Positions 17,096-26,611 of a stretch of 64,000 nt of DNA are shown one piece after another. This stretch comes from Paraburkholderia fungorum (GTDB lineage: Bacteria > Pseudomonadota > Gammaproteobacteria > Burkholderiales > Burkholderiaceae), in the NCBI RefSeq assembly GCF_900099835.1, contig NZ_FNKP01000002.1, forward strand, positions 2,666,001-2,730,000, read 5' to 3'. The stretch's first letter is position 1. Each line of letters starts with the position of its first letter. The notes below the pieces were generated by a model that was not told the DNA's origin, made no database searches, and worked only from the letters and a program-made list of their open reading frames with translations. The position numbers and the translations under genes were made by a program.

Positions 17096-18532
17096 ATGCA
17101 GATTCAGGAATACACCGCCGCGCAGATTCAGGCTGCCGTCACGGCGGCGGCGAGCGCAGCCGACGATTGGGCTCAGTCATCCGCGCAAACGCGCGCAGAA
17201 CTTCTGCGTGGACTGGGCGCTGTGCTGGTCGCCAATCGCGAAGAACTGGTCCGCCTCGCCGATGAAGAAAGCTCACTGGGCGCCGCACGACTGAATGGCG
17301 AACTCGACCGCACCGCGTTCCAGCTAAACGGATTCGCCGACCATATCGAAGCAGGCAGCGCCTTCTCGCTGACCGACGACGAAGCCATCGCAGGCGCACC
17401 GCCCGTAGGACGTCCGCATCTGACTCGCGTGCGCATTCCGCTCGGACCGGTCGCGATGTTCTCGGCTAGCAACTTCCCGCTGGCGTTTTCAGTTCTGGGC
17501 GGCGATACCGCGTCCGCCCTTGCCGCCGGCTGCCCGGTCGTCGTGAAGGCGCATCCGGGTCATCCGAAACTGTCGCGCCGCGTTTTCGAACTCGCGCAAT
17601 CGGTACTGGCCAGGCAGGAATTGTCTGCCGGTGTGATCGGCTTCGTCGAAGGTGCGAGCATCGACGTGGGCGTCGCGCTAGTGCGCAATCCCGCCATCGC
17701 GGCCGTTGCTTTCACCGGCTCGTACAAAGGCGGTTCGGCATTGTGGGCAGAAGCGAATGCGCGTCCGCGGCCTATTCCGTTCTATGGCGAACTCGGCTCG
17801 ATCAACCCGATGATCGCACTGCCGCCTGCACTCGCCGCACAGGCCGAAGAACTGGCGCAAGCGTTGGCGTCATCGATCGAATTCGGTTCTGGGCAGATTT
17901 GCACGAGTCCTGGTGTTGTCGTTCTGTTCGAAGGCGCGGACGCCGACCGGTTCGAGAACGCGCTGCGTGATGCGCTGCAAACAAAAAAGACCCACACGAT
18001 GCTGACGCCCGGCATGAAGCGCAACTTCGATGCAGGCGTTGCGCGTCTGACTGGCACGCCAGGTGTGCAAACTGTTCTGCCATCAGACTCGAATGGCGAC
18101 GACACTGCGCCGCCACGTCCGTTGCTCGCGCGAACCAGCGCGGAGAACTTCATCGCCGATCACGCGTTGCGCGAAGAAGTTTTTGGTCCCGCCTGCCTGG
18201 TCGTGCGCGTGAAGTCGGCAGATGAAGTCGTCAAGGTTCTCAACGCTGTCGGCGGAAGCTTGACGGTCACCTTGTGGGGCGCAGAAAACGATTCCGCCGA
18301 CGTGCGCCGTATCACGCGCTGCGCGACGCAAATTGCCGGACGCGTTCTGTTCAGCGGCGTGCCTACCGGCGTGGCCGTGACGCGCAGCCAGCAGCACGGC
18401 GGCCCGTGGCCTGCATCGACGGAACCATTCACGACCTCGGTCGGCTATGCGGCGATGGATCGTTTCCTGCGGCCTGTCGCGCTTCAAAGCGCACCGGCGT
18501 GGCTGGCTGAACGCGCGGGACGTCCCTGCTGA
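17096..18532 (+). CDS. NADP-dependent aldehyde dehydrogenase, 2-oxoglutarate-semialdehyde type
   Basis: A 478-residue enzyme of the aldehyde dehydrogenase superfamily, in the branch of alpha-ketoglutaric semialdehyde dehydrogenases that finish pentose, aldarate or hydroxyproline breakdown by making 2-oxoglutarate. The catalytic Cys269 lies in GSGQICTSPG and the general base Glu232 in YGELGSINPM. The coenzyme-binding strand motif VAFTGSYKGG is also present. It is about 40 residues shorter than usual (near 520), mostly missing N-terminal sequence. TGGAG lies 6 nt before the ATG. It lies downstream of the MFS gene, possibly with its own promoter in the 96-nt gap, and ends in a strong terminator. 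Confidence 0.85.
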   Translation: MQIQEYTAAQIQAAVTAAASAADDWAQSSAQTRAELLRGLGAVLVANREELVRLADEESSLGAARLNGELDRTAFQLNGFADHIEAGSAFSLTDDEAIAGAPPVGRPHLTRVRIPLGPVAMFSASNFPLAFSVLGGDTASALAAGCPVVVKAHPGHPKLSRRVFELAQSVLARQELSAGVIGFVEGASIDVGVALVRNPAIAAVAFTGSYKGGSALWAEANARPRPIPFYGELGSINPMIALPPALAAQAEELAQALASSIEFGSGQICTSPGVVVLFEGADADRFENALRDALQTKKTHTMLTPGMKRNFDAGVARLTGTPGVQTVLPSDSNGDDTAPPRPLLARTSAENFIADHALREEVFGPACLVVRVKSADEVVKVLNAVGGSLTVTLWGAENDSADVRRITRCATQIAGRVLFSGVPTGVAVTRSQQHGGPWPASTEPFTTSVGYAAMDRFLRPVALQSAPAWLAERAGRPC

Positions 18533-18567
18533 TATCGGTGAATAAATAGCTTGTTCGACGTACCCGG

Positions 18568-18606
18568 ATGCCCGCGACGAGTCCCACTCTCGCGGGCATT
18601 TTTGTT
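18568..18606 (+). terminator. Rho-independent terminator of the aldehyde dehydrogenase gene
   Basis: ATGCCCGCGA (18568-18577) pairs with TCGCGGGCAT (18590-18599), loop 12 nt, followed by TTTTTGTTTG. Confidence 0.92.
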
Positions 18607-18643
18607 TGTCGTCGCCTGCGTGTTAAGCGAGACTGAAGCGCCA

Positions 18644-18674
18644 TAAAAAAAGCGCCGTGCTCTCGCACGGCGCT
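18644..18674 (-). terminator. Rho-independent terminator of the TolB-like gene
   Basis: On the minus strand AGCGCCGTGC, a 4-nt loop, then GCACGGCGCT, followed by seven T residues. It lies 26 nt after the stop codon of the gene at 18701-20623. Confidence 0.95.
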
Positions 18675-18700
18675 TCGACTACATCACATCACAAACCAAC

Positions 18701-20623
18701 TTACTGATTCGGCACGTACAGCGGCATCGAATCTTCCCACAGCGTATCGGTGATCGCGTGCTGATCCGAGCCATCGGCATTCATCACCCAGTTCTGGCCG
18801 TCGGGCTGGAACGTGTTGTCGTACAGCGCGAGTTCGTCGCGGAAACCGTAGACACCCGAGCTATAGCCAATCCGACCATCATAAAGCCACACAGCGTGAC
18901 CCTGGTTTGCACCCGGCGTGGTCAGACGCGTCACGTCCGAGCCATCCGGCTTGATCGTGTACACGTCGTAGTGGAACTTGTTCGGATCGGTCGGGTTGAT
19001 TTCCTTGCGCGTGAACACGATCTTGCTGCCGTCCGGCGACCAGCCCGGCAGGTTGTCCGCTTCGGTCGTCAGCACCTTCGTCTCGCGCGTGTCGAGATCC
19101 AGAACGCGCAGACCCTGAACCTTCGGGCTCCACACGCGGTACACGATCTTCTTGCCGTCCGGCGAGTAGCTCGGGAAACCGGCATTGATCGAACCGTCGG
19201 TCAGGATCTCCGGCTTGTTGTCCATGCTGCCGTCCGCCTTGATCCGTGCGATACGGCCCGGGCCCATGCCACGCGTGAAGAACCAGTCGCCGATACCGAA
19301 CGCCACCCACTCGCGATTCGGCGACCACGTCGGCTGGAATGCACCCGCGAGGCCCTTCTTGATCATGTCCGGATCCAGACCGCTGCTGGCCGGATCGTAG
19401 ATGCGCTGATAGCCGGTGAAGTCCGGATTGATGACGGCAATCGACGAGCCCATCGCCTTTTCCGTGTACACCAGCTTCTTGTGATCCGCCGACAATTGCG
19501 GGAACACGTCGATATAACGGTAGTTCCATGCGGGGTCGAAGCTGAACATCGGCGTGCCGTTCGGATGCGCCGGACGCATCGTGATCTTTTCGTAAACCAC
19601 CTTGCTGCCGTCCGCCGAATAATGCGGCGAGCGGATACCCGAGTTCGCGGTCGAACGGAATGCGCCAGCGGTCGTGTACAGACCTTCGGTTTCGCCGCCC
19701 TTCACGTGATAAGCAACGTTGGTGTCCGAGATATATTGCGGGAACACCTTGAAGCCCGGCGTCGACGTCAACTGGGTCCGCGACAGGTCCGACAGATTGA
19801 CCGAAACGATTTGCGAGCTGACCTTGTTGATCAACTCAGGACGGTGCGCACCCCAGGTCGATTCGACCGGCGTTTCATAGAACGCGACGCGCTTGCCATC
19901 GGGCGACCACGACGGCGAACCTTCGTCGAAGCCGGGGTTGCTGGCCACTTTCTTCCAGCCCGAGCCATCGGGATGAATGATGTAGATGCTGCTTTCCTGC
20001 GTACGCTCCCAGCCGACCGGCAGATTGTGACCGCGCCACTCGGAGCCGATGTCGGAAGACAGCGCGATCCACTTGCCATCCGGCGACCACGACGGACGGA
20101 AGAAGCTATGCGGCTTGCTCGGATCGAATTTGATATCGCCGGTGACGTTTTTCAGTGCGCCGGTCGCGATGTTCAGCGTCCAGATGTTGGTCGTGCCGAA
20201 CTTGTCTTCACCGCGACGCGACGAAACAAAGGCGATGACATTAGGATCGGTGGGGGAAACAACGGCCGCGTCGTCGATGGCGATGTGATCGGTCAGACGC
20301 TTCAGATCGGTGCCGTCCACTTTCACGCGATACAGATTCGCTTCGCCGTAACCGTCGCGCTCCGACGTAAAGACGATCCACTGACCGTCTTTCGAGAAAG
20401 AAGCGTGGTAGTCGAAGCCGGGAGTTTGCAGCAGTTTGTGTTCGTCGCTACCGTCGGCATTCGCCACATACAGATCGGAAGTCACCGGGCCCAGGCGGTC
20501 GAGCAATGCCGTGCCTTGGGTAGCAGTTTGCGTCGCGGCCTGCGCGCCTGCCGAGATGACAATCCACGTGCCCCCGATGGCCGAATAAGCCAGGAGCTTT
20601 TTCAAAGACGAGTTTAAATACAC
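18701..20623 (-). CDS. Periplasmic TolB-like WD40/PD40 beta-propeller protein
   Basis: A 640-residue exported protein made almost entirely of PD40/TolB-type repeats. Residues 1-29 form a signal peptide. At least eight repeats of the form PSWSPDGKWIAL are seen (SFSKDGQWIVFTSERDG, PSWSPDGKRVAFYETP, PHYSADGSKVVYEK, PSYSPDGKKIVYRVWSP, PGWSPDGSKIVFTRKE). The length suits two propellers. No peptidase or hydrolase domain follows, so it is a binding or scaffold protein, or a polysaccharide lyase-like propeller, not an S9 peptidase. The start is a GTG with GGAGG 9 nt upstream. Single gene with its own terminator. The true role is unknown. Confidence 0.75.
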   Translation of the reverse strand: MYLNSSLKKLLAYSAIGGTWIVISAGAQAATQTATQGTALLDRLGPVTSDLYVANADGSDEHKLLQTPGFDYHASFSKDGQWIVFTSERDGYGEANLYRVKVDGTDLKRLTDHIAIDDAAVVSPTDPNVIAFVSSRRGEDKFGTTNIWTLNIATGALKNVTGDIKFDPSKPHSFFRPSWSPDGKWIALSSDIGSEWRGHNLPVGWERTQESSIYIIHPDGSGWKKVASNPGFDEGSPSWSPDGKRVAFYETPVESTWGAHRPELINKVSSQIVSVNLSDLSRTQLTSTPGFKVFPQYISDTNVAYHVKGGETEGLYTTAGAFRSTANSGIRSPHYSADGSKVVYEKITMRPAHPNGTPMFSFDPAWNYRYIDVFPQLSADHKKLVYTEKAMGSSIAVINPDFTGYQRIYDPASSGLDPDMIKKGLAGAFQPTWSPNREWVAFGIGDWFFTRGMGPGRIARIKADGSMDNKPEILTDGSINAGFPSYSPDGKKIVYRVWSPKVQGLRVLDLDTRETKVLTTEADNLPGWSPDGSKIVFTRKEINPTDPNKFHYDVYTIKPDGSDVTRLTTPGANQGHAVWLYDGRIGYSSGVYGFRDELALYDNTFQPDGQNWVMNADGSDQHAITDTLWEDSMPLYVPNQ

Positions 20624-20652
20624 AGCGAAATGCCTCCGTTAATTATGCTTGG

Positions 20653-20677
20653 TTGAGCGGCGGACTACACCGCTCAA
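20653..20677. terminator. Hairpin between the TolB-like gene and the ring-cleavage operon
   Basis: TTGAGCGG (20653-20660), 9 nt, CCGCTCAA (20670-20677). It lies about 110 nt after the last gene of the minus-strand operon and 30 nt before the TolB-like start. It may end the operon transcript, though there is no clear T-run. Confidence 0.5.
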
Positions 20678-20785
20678 CGGCCTCCTGCGTCGCTATTCTA
20701 GTCAACGCGTTATGGTTTTCTTCCTTACTTCGACTTCTTGCGTATTACCACTTTTTTCCTGCATTTCTCTGGACGGCAGCGGCAT

Positions 20786-21679
20786 TTAGCCGAGACTTCC
20801 GGTTACATCGTCGAACAGTTCATCGACCGAAAGACGATGCGGAATGATCTTCTGATCCAGCGCCCAATCAATCGCAAGCTGCAATCCCTTGCGGTTCGCT
20901 TCAAGCCCGATCGGCGGGAACACGGCCGGCACGCCTTCAGCGAGATTGCGGCTCTCGACCACCATCCGGTACAACTCGCGCACCACATCCGGGCGCTGCT
21001 TCGACACGTCTTCGTGCACGACGAACATGTGATTGATCGGCACCACGTTTTCACGCGCGAACCAGTCTTTCGCCGCCGCCTGCGCGTTCGGCACCAGCGT
21101 GCGCACGCGCTCGTCCTTCGGCATGTCTTCGCCGAGCAGCGCAGCGGCCAGTTCACCCTTGAGCATCATCTCCGGGATCGACGAACCGGCCGGCAGACGC
21201 TCGCAGTTATTCGGATCGCGGTACTCGGCGAGGTGACCGTCGCCGAGCGTCATCCATTGCACCTTGTCGAGATCGACGCCATATTCGTGACGCAGAATGC
21301 CGCGAATCCACAGCGCCGTGGTCTGCGTGTACGTGCGCACACCGACCTTCCTGCCTTCGATATCTTTCGGATCGAGGTGACCGAAGTCGAGGTTGTGGCC
21401 CGCACAGTGATGCTGGAAGCGGCCCGAGATCGGCGTCGGCAGCAGCACGTACGGCTTGCCGTACGCCTTCGCCTGCAGGAACGTGACGATCGCGAGTTCG
21501 CCCGCGTCGAATTTATTCTCGCGCACCATCGCCTTGAAGCCGTTGTGCGCGGGCGTCGGGCCGCAGAAATCGAGGTTCACGATATCCGAGCTGACGCGGC
21601 CGTCTTTCATCGCTTTCGTGACCGCGTAGTCGGCCAGGTTCGTGCGCAGCGTCGGCACGCCGGTGAAGTTCGTTGTCAT
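20786..21679 (-). CDS. Pht5-like (4,5-dihydroxyphthalate decarboxylase-type) protein, operon gene 8
   Basis: A 297-residue protein of the family that contains 4,5-dihydroxyphthalate decarboxylase Pht5 and is built on a periplasmic-binding-protein fold. No signal peptide is seen, so it is cytosolic. Diagnostic blocks are MVRENKFDAGELAIVTFLQAKAYGKPYVLLP, shared in pattern with Pht5, then KDIEGRKVGVRTYTQTTALWIRGIL and GSSIPEMMLKGELAAALLGED. It could decarboxylate an aromatic acid, or it could be a binding protein without catalysis. It is the last gene of the operon, 27 nt after the TPP enzyme gene. It shares its fold and motifs with the first gene (28700-29677), but the two differ widely in sequence. 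Confidence 0.65.
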   Translation of the reverse strand: MTTNFTGVPTLRTNLADYAVTKAMKDGRVSSDIVNLDFCGPTPAHNGFKAMVRENKFDAGELAIVTFLQAKAYGKPYVLLPTPISGRFQHHCAGHNLDFGHLDPKDIEGRKVGVRTYTQTTALWIRGILRHEYGVDLDKVQWMTLGDGHLAEYRDPNNCERLPAGSSIPEMMLKGELAAALLGEDMPKDERVRTLVPNAQAAAKDWFARENVVPINHMFVVHEDVSKQRPDVVRELYRMVVESRNLAEGVPAVFPPIGLEANRKGLQLAIDWALDQKIIPHRLSVDELFDDVTGSLG

Positions 21680-21706
21680 TGATGGGGTCCTTATGCTTGA
21701 TTGGAT

Positions 21707-23257
21707 TTACAGCCTGACCTCGATCAGGCACGGGCCCGACTCGTTCACCGAGTTCGCCATGGCCTGGTGGAATGCTTCGGCGGTATCGACGGAAACAGCG
21801 GGCACGCCCATGCTTTTCGCCATCGCGAGCCAGTCGATGCGCGGACGGTCGATGTCGATCATCGCCAGCGCGCGCTCGCCCGGCGCACCCGCGCCCATGT
21901 TCGCGTACTCGGCCTTCAGGATCGCGTAGCTGTTGTTCGCGAAGATGATCGTCGTGATGTTCAGGTTCTCGCGCGCCTGGGTCCACAGCGACTGGATCGT
22001 GTACATCGCGCTGCCGTCGCCGACCATGCAGAACACGCGCCGGTCCGGACACGCGAGCGCCGCGCCGGTGGCCACCGGTGTGCCGTAGCCGATCGAGCCG
22101 CCCATGTTGTTGATCAGATCGTGCGGCGCCGCGCCGACTGTCAAGCCCATCGTTTCGCGGCCCGTGGTCAGCGATTCGTCGACGAGAATGCAGTTTTCGG
22201 GCAGCGCGGCGGCGAGTGCCTGCGCGATGCTGGCAGGTCCGAGTGCGCCGGTCGGCGGCGTGGAATCCGCGCGTTGCTGAAGCACCGCTTTCGCATTCGA
22301 TGCGCCCACGGCTTCGACCAGCATCTCCAGTCCTGCAACACCGTCCTCGCCGATTTCGACCAGTTCATGCACGCTGGTGCCCGGCGATTTCAGCAGGCTC
22401 GGTTTGTCCGGATAACTGAAGAATGCGATCGGCTCGGTGGTTTCCACCGTGATGATGTGTTTGAAGCCCTTCAGATAGTCGACCGCCTGATTGACTGCAT
22501 ACGGAATGCGTTCGAGCGTCACGCGCCCTGCGCCGCGCTCGATCCGCGCGCTGAAGAACTGCGTCGCGATGCGGCAGCCGGTGGCCGCCTTCAGCTTGCC
22601 CGCGAGTTCGACCGCACGGCCTTTGGTCGAATGACCGGCGAGCACGATCAGCGTCGGCTCGCCCGAGTGCAGCACCTTCGCGATGTGCTCGACGCGTGCG
22701 ACGTCAGGCGCTTTTGCTTTTTCAGACGTCACCGCACGCGAAGGTACGACCGCTTCACCCGCTTCCTGCCACGATGCATCGCCCGGCAGGATCAGCGTCG
22801 CGATCTGGCCGACATGTTCGCTCGCCTTCGACACCGCAGCGGCCACATCCCACGCGACCGTATGCGACGACTCCACACGACGCACCCAGTGACTCAACGG
22901 ACGCGCAAGCCCCTCGATATCGGACGTGAGCGGCGGATCGTACTTCAGGTGCGAAGCCGAATGCTCGCCCACGATGTTGACCATCCCCGACGATGCACGC
23001 TTCGCATTGTGGATGTTGGCCAGCCCGTTCGCGAGGCCCGGCCCCAGGTGCAGCAGCGTGGACGCGGGCGTGCCCTTCATCCGGTAGTAGCCGTCCGCTG
23101 CGCCCGTGCAGACGCCTTCGAACAGGCACAGCACGCTGCGCATCGCCGGATTCTCCAGCGCCTTCAGGAAGTGCATCTCCGACGTGCCGGGATTCGCGAA
23201 ACAGATATCGACGCCCTGCGCTGTCAGCGTCTGGACCAGGCTTTCGGCTCCGTTCAT
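21707..23257 (-). CDS. Thiamine-diphosphate enzyme, acetolactate synthase / benzoylformate decarboxylase-like, operon gene 7
   Basis: A 516-residue ThDP-dependent 2-oxo-acid enzyme. The N-terminal PYR domain holds the conserved Glu in CLFEGVCTGAADGY that activates the cofactor. The central domain follows (about 190-320). The C-terminal PP domain has the cofactor motif from GDGSAMY to NNSYAIL, 26-30 residues long. The length fits benzoylformate decarboxylase (about 528) better than acetolactate synthase with its FAD loop (about 560-600). In this operon it would act on a 2-oxo acid released after ring cleavage, or on an aromatic 2-oxo acid feeding into it. The ATG directly follows the stop codon of the aldolase gene, so translation is coupled. 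Confidence 0.8.
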   Translation of the reverse strand: MNGAESLVQTLTAQGVDICFANPGTSEMHFLKALENPAMRSVLCLFEGVCTGAADGYYRMKGTPASTLLHLGPGLANGLANIHNAKRASSGMVNIVGEHSASHLKYDPPLTSDIEGLARPLSHWVRRVESSHTVAWDVAAAVSKASEHVGQIATLILPGDASWQEAGEAVVPSRAVTSEKAKAPDVARVEHIAKVLHSGEPTLIVLAGHSTKGRAVELAGKLKAATGCRIATQFFSARIERGAGRVTLERIPYAVNQAVDYLKGFKHIITVETTEPIAFFSYPDKPSLLKSPGTSVHELVEIGEDGVAGLEMLVEAVGASNAKAVLQQRADSTPPTGALGPASIAQALAAALPENCILVDESLTTGRETMGLTVGAAPHDLINNMGGSIGYGTPVATGAALACPDRRVFCMVGDGSAMYTIQSLWTQARENLNITTIIFANNSYAILKAEYANMGAGAPGERALAMIDIDRPRIDWLAMAKSMGVPAVSVDTAEAFHQAMANSVNESGPCLIEVRL

Positions 23258-24115
23258 TTAATACCCCGCCAGCTCGCGTGCGGCACCGACCACGCCATAG
23301 CTGCGTTGCGGCGCGGACATCAGGAAGCGGTAGCCTTCCTTGACCAGACGGTCGTGATTCTTCGCGGTCGTGTGCGGATTGCCGACCACCACGTTGTGCT
23401 TGTGGCAGGTCTCGACGATCTGGCGCATCGCGTCGAGCACTTCAGGATGTTCGTACTGACGCGGCAGGCCAAGTTGCTGGCTGAGGTCGCCCTCGCCGAT
23501 CAGGATGAAGCCGATGCCCGGCACGTTCGACAGGATGTCGTCGAGGTTGTCGATGGCTTCGGTGCTTTCGCACATCAGGCCGACGAGGATTTCGCCTTCG
23601 GGGGCGAGCGGCCACACGTCGGCCTTTTTGTAGTAGTCGGCCATGCTCAAGCCCCAGTAACGCGCGGCCGTCGCGGGACCGTCACCGCGTGCGCCCTTCG
23701 GCTCATACAGCGGCGCATTTTTCGGACGTGCATAGCGGCACGATGCGACCGCGTTATACGCCTGCTCGACGGTCGCGACGTGCGGCCACACGACACCGTA
23801 AGCACCGCGATCGAGCACCTGCTTCGCAAACGCCTGATTCATCTCGACACCGTTCGCAGGGATGCGCGCAATCGGCGTCACACGCGGAGCCACCGAACCG
23901 GATTCGGCGATCTGCTTGCGGTTCAGCATGTACTGCAACGCATCGCCGAGAGCGGACACGTCGTACGGGTTGTGCTCCATTTCGAATACGATGCCGTCGT
24001 ACGGCGCATCGCTCATTTCGATTGCGTTCTGCTTGTCCAGTTTCGAAAACGCGGTGTACGCAGTCTTGCCCGATTCGAAGGCGCGAATGATGCTGTTGAG
24101 GCGGGTGTCGCTCAT
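23258..24115 (-). CDS. HpcH/HpaI-family aldolase, operon gene 6
   Basis: A 285-residue class II, metal-dependent aldolase of the HpcH/HpaI family, which splits 4-hydroxy-2-oxo acids to pyruvate and an aldehyde or keto acid. Visible motifs are YDGIVFEMEHNPYD (strand with metal ligand Glu), PIARIPANGVEMNQAF, GAYGVVWPHV, LVGLMCES (second acidic ligand region) and IGEGDLSQQLG. The usual 250-residue core has extra loops here. In the proposed route it would split 4-carboxy-4-hydroxy-2-oxoadipate to pyruvate and oxaloacetate, a job done by the unrelated RraA-like LigK in Sphingobium. That assignment is inference from neighbours; the family is clear. Confidence 0.82.
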   Translation of the reverse strand: MSDTRLNSIIRAFESGKTAYTAFSKLDKQNAIEMSDAPYDGIVFEMEHNPYDVSALGDALQYMLNRKQIAESGSVAPRVTPIARIPANGVEMNQAFAKQVLDRGAYGVVWPHVATVEQAYNAVASCRYARPKNAPLYEPKGARGDGPATAARYWGLSMADYYKKADVWPLAPEGEILVGLMCESTEAIDNLDDILSNVPGIGFILIGEGDLSQQLGLPRQYEHPEVLDAMRQIVETCHKHNVVVGNPHTTAKNHDRLVKEGYRFLMSAPQRSYGVVGAARELAGY

Positions 24116-24162
24116 GGTCTTTCTCTCTCGTAAATTTGGTGCGTAGGGTCAGCGTGGCGCGA

Positions 24163-25149
24163 TCAGTCGGCCGCTTTCCAATACATGAAACCCATACCTT
24201 CGCCAGTGCCCGCGGCCGTGCGCCAGCAGGGCACGTAGTCAACCAGCGTCATTTCCGCGCCGGTTTCCTGCACCGCTTTCATCACGCTCACGTAGAGCTT
24301 GATTTCGGACGTGCCCGACTGGTACGAGCGGTTGTCCACTGCGGCAAGGCCGTCGTAGTCGTAGTCGCCCAGCATCTTCATGATGCTGTGGTCGAACTCT
24401 TCGTCGTTGACGAAGTGCGACAGGCCGCCCGACGCGAAGATGCCGACGCGCACATCGTCCGGCCATGCATTGATCGCATCGCGCAACACGCGGCCGAAAT
24501 CGATACAACGCGCCATCGACGGCTGGGTCGGCGGATAGAAGCAGTTCATGATGATCGGCACGTGCGGCGGTGGGTTGTCGCCCATGATCTGGTGATACAC
24601 GAAGCTGTATGCGTGCGGCACGACCGGATATTCCGGCAGCGGTTTCATCCACACGTTATCGGGCCATGCAAACAGATCGGTCAGATCGAAGTTTTCGCGC
24701 TGGAAATGATCGATCAGGTACGTCGCCAGCTTCGGATGACACTGGTGCGTGACGTGATGGTCCGGCGCGTACACCGAGCGTTGCGGCGGACCGTTGTGTA
24801 CTTCCTGGCCGGTGTAGATCGCGATCGACGGCGAGAAGTCGGTGAAGATTTCCTTCTGGTCCTTGCCCAGAATAATCGCGACATCCACGTCCGCTGCGCG
24901 ATACGCTTCGGCCATCTTGTCGAGTGCGGTACGGCAGCGCGCAGCGCGTGCAGTGCGTTCCTCGATGGTCAGGAATTTTTCGAATGCGGCGCCACGGTGC
25001 GCTTCAAGTTCGGGATACGTCCATGTCCGGTTACGGAACCACAGTTCCGGATTGTTGCGGTCACGTTCCCCGTTCTTGAGCCAGTCCTCAGGTGCTTGCC
25101 CCAGCATGCCGCTGTGCGGCACGGCCATCCCGAATACGATCTTCGCCAT
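24163..25149 (-). CDS. LigB-type class III extradiol ring-cleavage dioxygenase, operon gene 5
   Basis: A 328-residue enzyme of the LigB superfamily, which uses Fe(II) bound by two His and one Glu to open catecholic rings next to the hydroxyls. The start MAKIVFGMAVPHSGMLG carries the first metal His (His12). Further family blocks are VDVAIILGKDQKEIFTDF, PIIMNCFYPPTQP and VGIFASGGLSHFV with the catalytic His. No separate LigA alpha subunit is present, so this is the single-chain form, closer in layout to 3-O-methylgallate or gallate dioxygenases than to two-subunit protocatechuate 4,5-dioxygenase. The neighbouring LigI- and LigJ-like genes support cleavage that leads to pyrone dicarboxylate or oxalomesaconate. 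Confidence 0.85.
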   Translation of the reverse strand: MAKIVFGMAVPHSGMLGQAPEDWLKNGERDRNNPELWFRNRTWTYPELEAHRGAAFEKFLTIEERTARAARCRTALDKMAEAYRAADVDVAIILGKDQKEIFTDFSPSIAIYTGQEVHNGPPQRSVYAPDHHVTHQCHPKLATYLIDHFQRENFDLTDLFAWPDNVWMKPLPEYPVVPHAYSFVYHQIMGDNPPPHVPIIMNCFYPPTQPSMARCIDFGRVLRDAINAWPDDVRVGIFASGGLSHFVNDEEFDHSIMKMLGDYDYDGLAAVDNRSYQSGTSEIKLYVSVMKAVQETGAEMTLVDYVPCWRTAAGTGEGMGFMYWKAAD

Positions 25150-25229
25150 TTACGTTTCTCAATGAATTAGTGTGTTCAACAAGGCCGGTATGTCAGCCAT
25201 CCAGGCTATGCCGGCCAGGCCGTGATTAC

Positions 25230-26510
25230 TCAGGCTCGCCGCAGCGATCCGTGGGACTCGGTCACCTTGGGGGCCCATTCGGGGCGGTACAGAATTGCCG
25301 TGGCCAGTGCGCCGACAACGAGGAATCCGAGGATCACCATCATCGGCAGGTCGTAGCTCCCGCTCACATGCAGCAGCCAGCCCGAGAGGCTCGCCGCCAC
25401 ACCACCGGCAAGGCTGGTGGCAAGTTGCTGCACACCGGTCACGAGACCGATGGTCTGCTTCGGGATCAGCGTGAGACGTGACAACACCAGGTTGTTCGCG
25501 GTCACGAAGCCGAGCAGCGACAGCGACAGCACATTCCAGAACAGCGCCATCTGCAGCGTCGGCGCGTAGGCACCGAACAGCACCGTGCATCCGCCGATAA
25601 AGCCCGCGATCGTGAATACTTTGCGCACCGTGATCGGGTTATGGCCGCGCGCGATGATCCGGTCGGCCGCCCAGCCCGCGAGCGCCGCCACGATGGCGAT
25701 ACCGGCGAAGCTGAAGAACGTGAAGAGCCCGGAGCGCGTAATCGACAGACCACGTTGCTCGACCAGATACGACGGCATCCAGGTCATGCAATAGAACGTG
25801 AAGTAGCCGTAGCAGAAGTTGGTGACCATGCCGCCCCACACCACCGGGCTCGACAGAATGCTGCCGAACGTCACCGTGCGGGCGCTGCGGTTGGCCTGCG
25901 TGAGGACAGCTTTGGTCGGCAGGTCGTTGCGCACCATCAGCAGCCAGGGGATGAGCCAGAGCAGACCGGCGAGGCCGGTTGCGATGAACATCATTTTCCA
26001 CGAGTAGTTGACGATGAACCACGCGCCGACCGGTGCGCCGATCGCCGGACCGAACTTGTTGCCCATCGCGAGAATGCCGACGGCGAGGCCGTTCTGGCTT
26101 TCGTCGAAGTTGTTGCGGATCCAGCGATAGCTCGCGGGAATCACAATCGCTTCGGCCATGCCGATGATCAACCGCATCACGACGAGGCTCGCGAGCGCCG
26201 TCACTGCGCCCATCAACGCGGTGGCGATACACCACAGCGCGAAGCTGATCGCGTACGGCCATTTCACGCCGTAGCGGTCGGCCACCCAGCCCATCGGAAC
26301 CTGAAATACGCCGTATGACCAGAAGAACGCCGCGTTGATCCAGCCGCGGTCGATGTCGGTCAGCGCGAAATGTTGAACGAAGCCTGGGTCCGCCAGCGTC
26401 GACGAAATACTGGTTCGGTCGACGAAGGAAATCAGCACGCCAAGCGCAAGGAGCGCGAGTACGGCCCAGCGGCTTGCCATCCCGGGTCGCACAGAATTGC
26501 TTGTCTCCAT
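25230..26510 (-). CDS. MFS transporter, anion:cation symporter type, operon gene 4
   Basis: A 426-residue inner-membrane carrier of the major facilitator superfamily, ACS subfamily (relatives carry phthalate, tartrate, glucarate and similar organic anions). Twelve membrane segments are visible, with the opening RWAVLALLALGVLISFVDRTSIS, the loop-2 motif GWVADRYGVKWPYA and the EAIVIPASYRWIRNNF segment after helix 4. The ATG at 26510 is preferred; earlier in-frame starts add a Lys-rich tail not seen in the family. It lies inside the ring-cleavage operon and most likely imports its aromatic acid. Confidence 0.88.
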   Translation of the reverse strand: METSNSVRPGMASRWAVLALLALGVLISFVDRTSISSTLADPGFVQHFALTDIDRGWINAAFFWSYGVFQVPMGWVADRYGVKWPYAISFALWCIATALMGAVTALASLVVMRLIIGMAEAIVIPASYRWIRNNFDESQNGLAVGILAMGNKFGPAIGAPVGAWFIVNYSWKMMFIATGLAGLLWLIPWLLMVRNDLPTKAVLTQANRSARTVTFGSILSSPVVWGGMVTNFCYGYFTFYCMTWMPSYLVEQRGLSITRSGLFTFFSFAGIAIVAALAGWAADRIIARGHNPITVRKVFTIAGFIGGCTVLFGAYAPTLQMALFWNVLSLSLLGFVTANNLVLSRLTLIPKQTIGLVTGVQQLATSLAGGVAASLSGWLLHVSGSYDLPMMVILGFLVVGALATAILYRPEWAPKVTESHGSLRRA

Positions 26511-26611
26511 CTGCTTGTTTCTCTTAAGTTTGTTTGAACTCTGCGTGCCGGCCAATTCTGCAAAACGCCTGCTTCAGCGCCTCGAATGGCCGGCCCGGAT
26601 ACAGCGGTAAA

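Noticed and set aside
18758..20617. A 619-codon open frame on the plus strand opposite the TolB-like gene
   Set aside because: It is an antisense shadow caused by GC-rich codon use. It is rich in Arg/His/Val without any domain, and the minus strand encodes clear PD40 repeats.
21701..24133. An 810-codon open frame on the plus strand opposite the ThDP enzyme and aldolase genes
   Set aside because: Antisense shadow of two well-supported genes, with Arg/His/Asp bias and no recognisable motif.
24163..25149. Naming the dioxygenase ligB
   Set aside because: The family is clear, but the missing alpha subunit and the single-chain length do not support protocatechuate 4,5-dioxygenase specifically.
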